Origin: Bacteroidota bacterium
GTDB lineage: Bacteria; Bacteroidota; Bacteroidia; Bacteroidales; UBA1556
Direction: 5' to 3'
NCBI GenBank assembly: GCA_003973505.1
Contig: QNXT01000229.1
Span: 1-8,179 of the forward strand
Length of the DNA stretch: 8,179 bases
This document shows positions 1-5,855 of this stretch, piece after piece. Made by a program: the position numbers and the translations under genes. Below the pieces are notes generated by a model that saw only the letters and a program-made list of their open reading frames with translations, was not told the DNA's origin and ran no database searches. Every line of letters begins with the position of its first letter. Positions within the stretch are counted from its first letter, which is position 1.

Positions 1-1
1 T

Positions 2-856
2 TTTATTACAGATAAAGTTGTGGAACCCCGTTTGGGAAAATACACAGGTGAATCTGACAATCAAGAAGACTTTTTAACGAAACTTACTAAGCTCGAAAAA
101 AAAGGCTTATTAATGGCTGGCCTTGTTTTCCTTTTCATTTTCGGTATAGCTGCTTATGGAGTGATTCCCGAGGAAGGCTACTTTAGAGGTGCTGATGGCC
201 AAATACTCACTTCACCACTTATTAAAGGAATTGTTGCCTTACTATTCATCACTGCCGGAGGAATGGGTATTGCTTACGGTTTTACCACAGGAAAATTTAA
301 AAATGATACCGATATCATGGCTAGTATGGCCAGCTCAATGAAAACACTAAGCACCTATTTTGTTTTGGTATTTTTTGCTGCTCAGTTTGTGGCATTTTTC
401 AAATGGAGTAATTTGGGAATTATATTGGCTGTGAATGGTGCTGATTTACTTATGTCGGCAGATATTGGACTTATACCCATGATGATTCTCTTTGTAATTC
501 TCTCGGCTTCAATCAATATGTTGATGGGAAGTGCTTCAGCTAAATGGGCTATACTCGCTCCAATTTTTATACCTATGTTTATGATTATGGGCTATTCACC
601 AGAGCTTTCACAGGTAGTTTACCGTATTGGAGATAGTGTTACAAATATTGTTTCACCCATGATGAGTTTCTTTGCTTTGATTATTGCCTTTGTACAAAAG
701 TATGATAATAAGGCGGGTATCGGAACCGTTATCGCAACAATGGTTCCTTATTCCATCGCATTCTTCTTTGCTTGGATTGTCTTACTTACCGTGTGGCTTC
801 TATTTGGTTGGCCTCTTGGTCCGGGTGCAGGAATTCATTATGTTTTACCAGGTTAG
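2..856 (+). CDS. AbgT-family transporter, C-terminal part (5' end outside window)
   Basis: This is the last 284 residues of an inner-membrane transporter. The reading frame is open from the left edge and its first residues (FITDKVVEPRLGKY) match the conserved mid-protein segment of AbgT-family proteins, so the GTG at 20 is not a start. Family members are about 500-530 aa, so roughly 230-240 residues are missing. Several hydrophobic helices follow, at about residues 37-56, 75-93, 117-132, 137-151, 157-173, 182-198, 217-231 and 246-269. The small-residue, Trp- and Pro-containing stretch GSASAKWAILAPIFIPM (about 176-192) and GDSVTNIVSPMM (about 210-221) are strongly family-like. E. coli AbgT takes up p-aminobenzoyl-glutamate, while YdaH/MtrF-type members have been reported to export antifolate sulfonamides; the sequence cannot tell these apart. 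The gene ends at a TAG and is followed by a repeat and a hairpin shared with the convergent gene. Confidence 0.93.
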   Translation, partial: FITDKVVEPRLGKYTGESDNQEDFLTKLTKLEKKGLLMAGLVFLFIFGIAAYGVIPEEGYFRGADGQILTSPLIKGIVALLFITAGGMGIAYGFTTGKFKNDTDIMASMASSMKTLSTYFVLVFFAAQFVAFFKWSNLGIILAVNGADLLMSADIGLIPMMILFVILSASINMLMGSASAKWAILAPIFIPMFMIMGYSPELSQVVYRIGDSVTNIVSPMMSFFALIIAFVQKYDNKAGIGTVIATMVPYSIAFFFAWIVLLTVWLLFGWPLGPGAGIHYVLPG

Positions 857-897
857 ACCTTAAAATAAAAACATTAAGCATAAATATTCATTTCTAT

Positions 898-990
898 GTT
901 TGGGCTAAAGCCCACATAGTCACGACTTCATTAGGCAGGGCATTAATGCCCTGCCTAATGATTAACTCCATCATGGGCTTTAGCCCAAAC
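898..990. repeat. Compound palindromic repeat, copy 1
   Basis: An intergenic element made of nested inverted repeats. The outer arms are 17-bp perfect inverted repeats (898-914 and 974-990) with core TTTGGGCTAAAGCCC; each arm is also a small hairpin on its own (GGGCT-AA-AGCCC type). Inside lies a perfect 34-bp palindrome at 928-961, with half-site TCATTAGGCAGGGCATT. A further 9-bp inverted pair, TTTCTATGT (891-899) and ACATAGAAA (1009-1017), brackets the unit and may mark its outer edge. A related copy lies at 4151-4265. The design recalls REP/BIME-like elements mobilised by Y1 transposases (RAYTs), but no transposase is present here, so that link is inference. Confidence 0.85.
928..961. repeat. 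34-bp perfect palindrome inside repeat copy 1
   Basis: Seventeen bases at 928-944 are followed at once by their exact reverse complement at 945-961, with no spacer. The half-site is TCATTAGGCAGGGCATT. In RNA this would form a very stable hairpin; in DNA it could extrude a cruciform. It lies between two convergent genes, where it may help stop transcription, although it has no U-tract of its own. Confidence 0.9.
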
Positions 991-1027
991 GTCTAGTTTC
1001 TGTCAGATACATAGAAAAAAGACTAAA

Positions 1028-1064
1028 AAAAAGCAACATTTCCTTTTTTGATATGCTGCTTTTT
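1028..1064. terminator. Probable bidirectional intrinsic terminator between convergent genes
   Basis: AAAAAGCAACAT (1028-1039) pairs with ATGCTGCTTTTT (1053-1064), 12 positions with one A-C mismatch and a 13-nt loop. Read on the minus strand the hairpin runs into eight T (complement of 1025-1032) and begins 17 nt past the stop codon of the M16 peptidase gene, a normal terminator position. Read on the plus strand it ends in five T and would also serve the AbgT-family gene. Confidence 0.75.
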
Positions 1065-1080
1065 CTGATTTAAAAACCAA

Positions 1081-4005
1081 CTATCTCTTATAAATACGCT
1101 TAAACTTCAAAACCTTATAGTCTCCTAAATTGGATTTAAATGTTTCCATATCAATTCTTTTTGCATCGCCCACAACGGATAAAACATACTTACGATTAAG
1201 CACAAAGCGTGCATGAAACATATATAAATCGAATAAGCTAAGTTTTTGAATTGTTTTATTCTCTTGAATTCTTGGGTCTTCCTTATATCCCTGCCGCTTC
1301 CAATAGGCAACATATTGCGACCGATTTCTAAATGTGGGAGATTTTGAATTTACCGACAACAATAGCGATTTTTTGAACTGCTCAAAAGATTCATCCTCCT
1401 TGGGCATACTATCAATCACATTCAGGAAAACAGAAATTGATTCATTCGTCTTATCGGCTTGGGTGGTCATTGCCCCAAACAGAAAGGCACGATCCGTAAA
1501 CTTGAAAGGCTTATTTATATAAGCATACACTCCATAGGCCAAAGAGCGATATTCTCGAATTTCGCGAAAGGCCATAGACGACATTCCCAAACCAAAATAT
1601 TTATTAAAGGCATTTATATACTGACGATCTCGAATATTTACTTTTTCACTTGGCAAAGTAATATTAATATGACTCTGAACGGCCTTTTTATTATTCATAA
1701 AATACACCTTATTGCTACTTAAAGTAGGCAAAGTTCTGTAAACTGGCGATGTACTAAGCTGTAGTATGGGAGCAAATATATTAGCATCTAACATAAGTCC
1801 TGCTACCTCATCTACCGTTGTTCTTCCAATAAAATGGATCTCCGTTTCATAAGTCAATAAGTCTTTTATTGATTGTAAAATGGATTCGATTTTGGTGCTT
1901 TTAATCTCCTTCTTACTCATTTTCGTAAGAAATTCCGATTCAGCTCCATAAACAGCGTACTCATGTAATGCCCTCGACTGCATCGATAAATCCGACTTAA
2001 CAAATTTATACTCCATATTTGCATCCTTCATAATCTTTTTCAATGCAGTTTGATTCTCTTCGGTATTACTTAGCAAGTCTTTTAATGAGTGAATATCCAT
2101 CGCTAAATTCGAATCGAATCCCGTCATATCAATATAAAAATAGCTCTCATCTACATTCGTATTTATATCGGTTCCTCTCAGCTGCAAAGAAGTTCTAAAA
2201 TCCTTAAAAGCAACATCCTTTGTTCCCGACATATTTAGATATTCCGAAACAAGCTGTAATTCTTTCTTGGCATAGGTTCCAACGCCAATTTTAACTCTCA
2301 ATGAGTAAATATCATTCAATTTGTTTTTGGTATAATAAAAATGAAGATTGCTGTATAAATCGCTACTATACACATCTTTCTTAAAATCAATATAGTTTGG
2401 ACTAATACGTGGCTGTGGCATATTAGCAATCTTTTTTGCCAAAACAGATTGTTTATTCAAGTTCTGTGGCTTCAAAGGAGTAATATCAGGCTTATCTATT
2501 TTCGTCTTTTTTGGGAAGCCCATTTTCGATTGAAACATCAGATAATTATCACCATAGTATTTATTCGCTACACGGATAATATCCTGTTTGCTGATGTGTT
2601 GCAACATCTTAAAATGATTAATCATGGCTACAGCCTGCTGTTTACTCATAAAAGCATCAATTATAAGCTGAACCTGAAAATCAGCATTTTCCATTCCCAA
2701 CAAAATTTCTTTTTGTTTTTGAACCAAAACTGCTTTTAAAAGATCGTCACTAAAATCACCACGCTTCAATTTATCAATTTGCTCAAGTATCAATTTTTCT
2801 CCACTATTTAAGGACTGAATAAACGGTTTTGGAGCATAAGCAATAAAACTCGCTCCCATATCGTAGTGTTCATCAAGAATGGATTGTGCAAACATCAATT
2901 TTCCATTCAAACTCAATTGATCCAATAGTCCTGTTGATTGCTCATTACTAAGCAACTGATTAATAACCTGAAGAATTAAATCATCTCTTTCTCCTTTTGC
3001 AACAGTTCGAAAACCAAGTATCCCAATCGGAATGGGACTCAATTTCTTCTTCACTACCACTCTGCCATTAAAATCTTGCTCTACCTGAGGCTTAATATCA
3101 GGGAAATCACCACTACGTAAATTTCCAAAATACTGATCGACCATATATTTTACATCTTCGGGCTCAAAATTTCCAACAAGTACTAATGCCATATTATTAG
3201 CCACATAATAATTCTTAAAATAACTAACCATCTTACTAATAGAGGGCGTTTTCAAATCCTCAACACTTCCCAATACGGTTTGTTGACCGTAAACAGAATT
3301 GGGATAGAAGTTTTTATATAGCTCTACATAAATATTTCTAAAGGTATTATCCATCGACATATTTTTCTCTTCGTACACGGTTTCCAATTCCGACTGAAAA
3401 AGTCGAAATACGGGAAATGAGAAACGATCAACTTGAATTTTCATCCACTGTTCCATACTTTCAGCAGGAAAATGATTGTGATATACAATATCTTCATAGG
3501 TGGTATAGGCATTCAAACGTGTAGAGCCAATACTTGCCATCACCTTATTAAACTCATTTGGAATGGCATATTCTGCCGCCTTTTGCGACAAACGGTCAAT
3601 TTTCTTTAGAAGTCCTTTCCGAAATGCCTCATCATCGCCTGCCAAAGCTAATAAATCATAGGTTTGAGAAATGGAATCAAGATATACTTTCTCGGCTTTA
3701 TAATCAATCGTACCCAAATTCTCAGAGCCCTTAAACATCATATGCTCAAAATAATGCGCAGTTCCCTCTGCCCCTTTTGGATCGAGTCGCGAACCTCCTC
3801 GCACCACAATGGCTCCCATTACATCGTTCATACTCGCATCAGGGAAAAGATAAACTTTCAAGCCATTATGTAAAGTGTATTCCTGTGCTCTGGGATTTGC
3901 TATTTCATTTTCCTCCTTTAATGAGCTAGTTGGACCATCAAATTGTTGCGCTCTTAAGCTTGTTGCTAAAAGAAAAAAAACAAGAAGTATTGATATTCTA
4001 TTCAT
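1081..4005 (-). CDS. Secreted two-lobed M16 (pitrilysin/insulinase-family) zinc metallopeptidase
   Basis: A 974-aa protein with a signal peptide (MNRISILLVFFLLATSLRAQ, cleavage likely near residue 19-20), so it probably acts in the periplasm or on the cell surface. The first lobe carries the inverted zinc motif HYFEH (H84, E87, H88); the distal glutamate ligand is probably E213 in ELETVYEE (206-213). A family C-terminal domain follows at about 250-430 (ALVLVGNFEPEDV, 273-285). The second lobe, about 630-974, has no HxxEH and is a non-catalytic copy, but keeps the substrate-binding-like REIREYRSLAYG (about 814-825). The frame stays open upstream to an ATG at 4140, but I chose the ATG at 4005 because it begins a clean signal peptide and a promoter box lies between the two. 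M16 enzymes degrade peptides inside a closed chamber; the substrate is unknown. It is transcribed away from the DUF1573 gene and looks monocistronic. Confidence 0.93.
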   Translation of the reverse strand: MNRISILLVFFLLATSLRAQQFDGPTSSLKEENEIANPRAQEYTLHNGLKVYLFPDASMNDVMGAIVVRGGSRLDPKGAEGTAHYFEHMMFKGSENLGTIDYKAEKVYLDSISQTYDLLALAGDDEAFRKGLLKKIDRLSQKAAEYAIPNEFNKVMASIGSTRLNAYTTYEDIVYHNHFPAESMEQWMKIQVDRFSFPVFRLFQSELETVYEEKNMSMDNTFRNIYVELYKNFYPNSVYGQQTVLGSVEDLKTPSISKMVSYFKNYYVANNMALVLVGNFEPEDVKYMVDQYFGNLRSGDFPDIKPQVEQDFNGRVVVKKKLSPIPIGILGFRTVAKGERDDLILQVINQLLSNEQSTGLLDQLSLNGKLMFAQSILDEHYDMGASFIAYAPKPFIQSLNSGEKLILEQIDKLKRGDFSDDLLKAVLVQKQKEILLGMENADFQVQLIIDAFMSKQQAVAMINHFKMLQHISKQDIIRVANKYYGDNYLMFQSKMGFPKKTKIDKPDITPLKPQNLNKQSVLAKKIANMPQPRISPNYIDFKKDVYSSDLYSNLHFYYTKNKLNDIYSLRVKIGVGTYAKKELQLVSEYLNMSGTKDVAFKDFRTSLQLRGTDINTNVDESYFYIDMTGFDSNLAMDIHSLKDLLSNTEENQTALKKIMKDANMEYKFVKSDLSMQSRALHEYAVYGAESEFLTKMSKKEIKSTKIESILQSIKDLLTYETEIHFIGRTTVDEVAGLMLDANIFAPILQLSTSPVYRTLPTLSSNKVYFMNNKKAVQSHINITLPSEKVNIRDRQYINAFNKYFGLGMSSMAFREIREYRSLAYGVYAYINKPFKFTDRAFLFGAMTTQADKTNESISVFLNVIDSMPKEDESFEQFKKSLLLSVNSKSPTFRNRSQYVAYWKRQGYKEDPRIQENKTIQKLSLFDLYMFHARFVLNRKYVLSVVGDAKRIDMETFKSNLGDYKVLKFKRIYKR

Positions 4006-4116
4006 TGATACCGATTTTAAAATTCTAATTATTATCAAAATAAATGGAAGCACGAATTTACTATTATTATTGGCATAAAAAAACGGAATCCAATAACTAT
4101 AATCTAAAGTACTTAA

Positions 4117-4124
4117 CAAAAATA
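4117..4124 (-). promoter_or_regulatory. Candidate -7 promoter box for the M16 peptidase gene
   Basis: The minus strand reads TATTTTTG, a perfect match to the Bacteroidota -7 consensus TAnnTTTG. A weak -33 match (GTTG for TTTG, minus strand, 4142-4145) lies 17 bp upstream. Transcription would start near 4110 and give a leader of about 105 nt before the ATG at 4005. This supports the downstream start codon, since the ATG at 4140 would lie upstream of the transcript. Confidence 0.5.
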
Positions 4125-4150
4125 TTTCATGATTAAACATTCAACTTTAT

Positions 4151-4265
4151 GCTTGGGCTAAAGCCCGTTAAGTCATAATTTTATTAGTCAGGGCGCTTGT
4201 CCTGAGTTTATCGAAGGGAATGCCCTGCCTAATAATTTGGCTTATCAAAAGGCTTTAGCCCAAAC
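4151..4265. repeat. Compound palindromic repeat, copy 2, with a nested insertion
   Basis: This element has the same orientation and architecture as the repeat at 898-990. Its outer arms are TTGGGCTAAAGCC (4153-4165) and GGCTTTAGCCCAA (4251-4263), a 13-bp perfect inverted repeat. The inner arms are ATTAGTCAGGGC (4183-4194) and GCCCTGCCTAAT (4222-4233), with one mismatch. The distance from left outer arm to left inner arm is identical in the two copies (40 bp from the first GGGC to the inner GGGC). The centre differs: three bases of copy 1 are replaced by 24 bp (4195-4218). It lies between divergent promoters, so it is unlikely to be simply a terminator. Confidence 0.82.
4195..4218. repeat. 24-bp segment nested in the centre of repeat copy 2
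   Basis: The inner palindrome of copy 2 is interrupted by GCTTGTCCTGAGTTTATCG (4195-4213) plus AAGGG (4214-4218). The minus strand contains CCTTCGATAAACTCAGGA, which resembles from memory a short repeat of the form CCTTCGACAAGCTCAGGA that recurs in many unrelated bacterial genomes. It is weakly self-complementary at its ends (TCCT/AGGG). A nested repeat is my reading; I could not search for further copies. Confidence 0.55.
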
Positions 4266-4311
4266 TTACAGTTTTTGTAATATACTTAGCTATAATCAAT
4301 AAAATCTTTAC

Positions 4312-4319
4312 TACATTTG
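4312..4319 (+). promoter_or_regulatory. Candidate -7 promoter box for the DUF1573 gene
   Basis: TACATTTG matches TAnnTTTG exactly and is followed by GCCCG, a context often seen after this box in Bacteroidota. An imperfect -33 box (TTAG, 4286-4289) lies 22 bp upstream. Transcription would begin near 4325, leaving a leader of about 100 nt. The A/T-rich leader shows no Shine-Dalgarno sequence before the ATG at 4429, as is normal in this phylum. Confidence 0.6.
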
Positions 4320-4428
4320 CCCGTTCTCAAAAGAATATTTGTAGGCATTATAAACCTTTAATCATTTTAAGGGTCTATCGCATATAAATTAACAACATCT
4401 ATTTTCAATTATTAATACACATTATACA

Positions 4429-5517
4429 ATGAACAAAATTAAACAAAGCCTAATGATTGTTATTCTAGTATTTGCTGGAATAAATCTTATGGCACAAGGA
4501 CCTAGAATCAAATTTGAAAAAACAACACATGATTTTGGAACCATAAAAGAAGAAGTAAGAAACGCTGTCGCGAAATTCGTTTTCACAAATACGGGGCAAG
4601 CAGACTTAAAAATATTAAAAGTAAAAACAAGTTGTGGCTGTACGGCTTCAAGTTATTCAAGGGGCGTTATCAAACCAGGTGAAAAAGGTTATGTAACGGC
4701 AACTTATCATACAGCGCATCGTCCTGGTCCATTCCGTAAAACCATTACAGTTACTGTAAACGACCCAGATCATCCAAACACTGTTTTATTTATTAAAGGA
4801 AAAGTTACTCCTAGACAAAAATCGCCAGGAGACCTTTTTCCAACATCAATGGGAAACCTAAAGCTTATGTCGAACCATTTGGCATTTAACGATATTAAAC
4901 TTACTGAAGTACGTACCGACAGTATGAAAGTGTATAATAATTGGTCACATCCAATGACTTTTTCATTCCCTAATTTACCCGCACATTTGAAGGTGAAAAT
5001 GCTACCCAGCAATACGCTTCAACCAAAAACAATTGGTTATATCGTAGTAACTTATGATGCCAATAAAAAGAATGATTTTGGTTTGGCATACGACCGTGTT
5101 ACTCTTCAAACCAACGATGCCAATCAAGCTATGAAAACACTTACCGTAAGTGCGATTCTTTCACAAGACTTTTCAAATATGACCGAAAAGCAGCTTAAAA
5201 AAGCTCCAAAAATTGTTGTTAATCAAACAACTTACGACTTTGGAAAAGTGAAGAGTGGAACCCTTATTAAGTTTAATTTTGTAGTAACAAATGCTGGAAA
5301 ACACGAGCTTATTATTCACAAAGTAAAAGCCAGTTGCGGTTGTACAGCAACAAAGCCTGCTGCTACACATATCAAAAAGAATAAATCTACGGAAATTGCT
5401 GTAGAATTTAATACTGCAGGACGTCGTGGTCGTCAACATAAAACAATTACCGTTATTACAAACGACCCCGTAAACCCACAGATAATACTTAATGTACAAG
5501 GTGAGTTAACTCCCTGA
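4429..5517 (+). CDS. Secreted DUF1573 protein with two SCGCT domains
   Basis: A 362-aa exported protein of unknown biochemical role. It has a signal peptide (residues 1 to about 22, ending MAQ). Three beta-sandwich (Ig/ASH-like) domains follow. Domain 1 (about 28-128) and domain 3 (about 261-362) are clear duplicates: each starts with TT(H/Y)DFG, carries VKxSCGCTA (SCGCT at 68-72 and 302-306) and ends in TITV(T/I)xNDPxxP...G(K/E)(V/L)TP. The middle domain (about 143-245) has the same general fold pattern but no cysteines. The four cysteines (69, 71, 303, 305) are the only ones after the signal peptide and could form CxC disulfides or bind metal; that is inference. DUF1573 proteins are abundant in Bacteroidota envelopes, usually with no assigned function. 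The gene has its own promoter candidate and a strong terminator, so it is probably monocistronic. Confidence 0.92.
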   Translation: MNKIKQSLMIVILVFAGINLMAQGPRIKFEKTTHDFGTIKEEVRNAVAKFVFTNTGQADLKILKVKTSCGCTASSYSRGVIKPGEKGYVTATYHTAHRPGPFRKTITVTVNDPDHPNTVLFIKGKVTPRQKSPGDLFPTSMGNLKLMSNHLAFNDIKLTEVRTDSMKVYNNWSHPMTFSFPNLPAHLKVKMLPSNTLQPKTIGYIVVTYDANKKNDFGLAYDRVTLQTNDANQAMKTLTVSAILSQDFSNMTEKQLKKAPKIVVNQTTYDFGKVKSGTLIKFNFVVTNAGKHELIIHKVKASCGCTATKPAATHIKKNKSTEIAVEFNTAGRRGRQHKTITVITNDPVNPQIILNVQGELTP

Positions 5518-5543
5518 TAATTGATAAAATAAAAACACTTATC

Positions 5544-5583
5544 AACTCCCATTTGAAACTTCTGTCAAATGGGAGTTTTTTTT
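5544..5583 (+). terminator. Intrinsic terminator after the DUF1573 gene
   Basis: AACTCCCATTTGA (5544-5556) pairs perfectly over 13 bp with TCAAATGGGAGTT (5565-5577) across an 8-nt loop, and the stem runs into eight T (5576-5583). It begins 26 nt after the stop codon. It separates the DUF1573 gene from the riboswitch-controlled gene; its T-tract lies about where the next promoter's -33 region would be. Confidence 0.92.
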
Positions 5584-5606
5584 ATTCATGCAAAAGAAAA
5601 TAGTAT

Positions 5607-5614
5607 TAATTTTG
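5607..5614 (+). promoter_or_regulatory. Candidate -7 promoter box for the riboswitch-receptor transcript
   Basis: TAATTTTG matches TAnnTTTG exactly. Transcription would start near 5620, just at the first strand of the riboswitch P1 stem (5622). No clear TTTG -33 box is visible; the expected position (about 5581-5588) is taken up by the T-tract of the preceding terminator. Confidence 0.6.
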
Positions 5615-5621
5615 CACTGAT

Positions 5622-5700
5622 TTCATCAAGGGGTGCTCTTACGGGCTGAGATCAAACCCAAGAACCTGAACCAGATAATGCTGGCGTAGGAAGGGATAAG
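5622..5700 (+). ncRNA. TPP riboswitch aptamer (THI element)
   Basis: All conserved blocks of the thiamine pyrophosphate aptamer are present in order: GGGGTGC (5630-5636), GGCTGAGAT (5644-5652), ACCC (5656-5659), GAACCTGA (5662-5669), CCAGATAATGCTGG (5671-5684) and GCGTAGG (5684-5690). P1 is UUCAUC/GAUAAG (5622-5627 with 5695-5700, one mismatch). P2 is GGGU/ACCC. P3 is reduced to a 4-bp stem, GCUC/GGGC, with a UUAC loop. The CUGAGA at 5646-5651 is the pyrimidine-recognition segment, and GAUAAUG sits in the P5 side that binds the pyrophosphate. P5 pairs as CCAG/CUGG, a compensated change from the common CUGG/CCAG. TPP binding should lower expression of the receptor gene that follows. Confidence 0.96.
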
Positions 5701-5855
5701 TTCAATAAACCATACAACGTGAATTTTGAGATAAAGCTAGCAATCTCATATCACAAAGTATCTTTTATTTTGCTTATCAATTAGGGAAACTTAATTATCA
5801 AGGATATACGTACCCCGCGGATATCTTTAAAGTTTTAACTAATAAACAAAATCAA
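5701..5855 (+). promoter_or_regulatory. Riboswitch leader / candidate expression platform
   Basis: The 155 nt between the aptamer and the receptor ATG hold no convincing gene. Two weak hairpins are visible: TGAGAT/ATCTCA (5727-5732 with 5743-5748) and AAGGATAT/ATATCTTT (5800-5807 with 5821-5828, one G-U pair), the second followed by a T-rich stretch. The loop of the second contains GUACCCC (5810-5816), which can pair with the aptamer bases GGGGUGC (5630-5636). No classic GC-rich terminator with a U-tract is present and the start codon is not visibly sequestered, so the switching mechanism is unresolved. Confidence 0.4.

Noticed and set aside
772..996. Open frame of 74 codons overlapping the end of the AbgT-family gene
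   Set aside because: It runs out of frame through the end of the transporter and into the palindromic repeat, so its codons reflect repeat sequence and not a protein.
1..1080. CRISPR array or attachment site suggested by the repeated arms at 898-990
   Set aside because: The arms are inverted, not direct, repeats with a palindromic centre; there are no regularly spaced units, cas genes, integrase or tRNA.
2449..2739. Open frame of 96 codons on the plus strand
   Set aside because: It is antisense to the M16 peptidase gene, whose frame is intact and recognisable throughout; no independent evidence supports it.
4006..4140. N-terminal extension of the M16 peptidase from an ATG at 4140
   Set aside because: The extra 45 residues would place the signal peptide internally, are AT-rich with no family similarity that I recognise, and span the candidate promoter. 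The ATG at 4005 begins a proper signal peptide.
5173..5499. Open frame of 108 codons on the minus strand
   Set aside because: It lies fully antisense to the well-supported DUF1573 gene, is cysteine-rich in a way typical of reversed coding sequence, and has no promoter or family signature.
5719..5784. Possible 21-codon leader peptide starting at GTG in the riboswitch leader
   Set aside because: It has no start-site support, no thiamine-related or stalling motif, and is short enough to arise by chance in AT-rich sequence.
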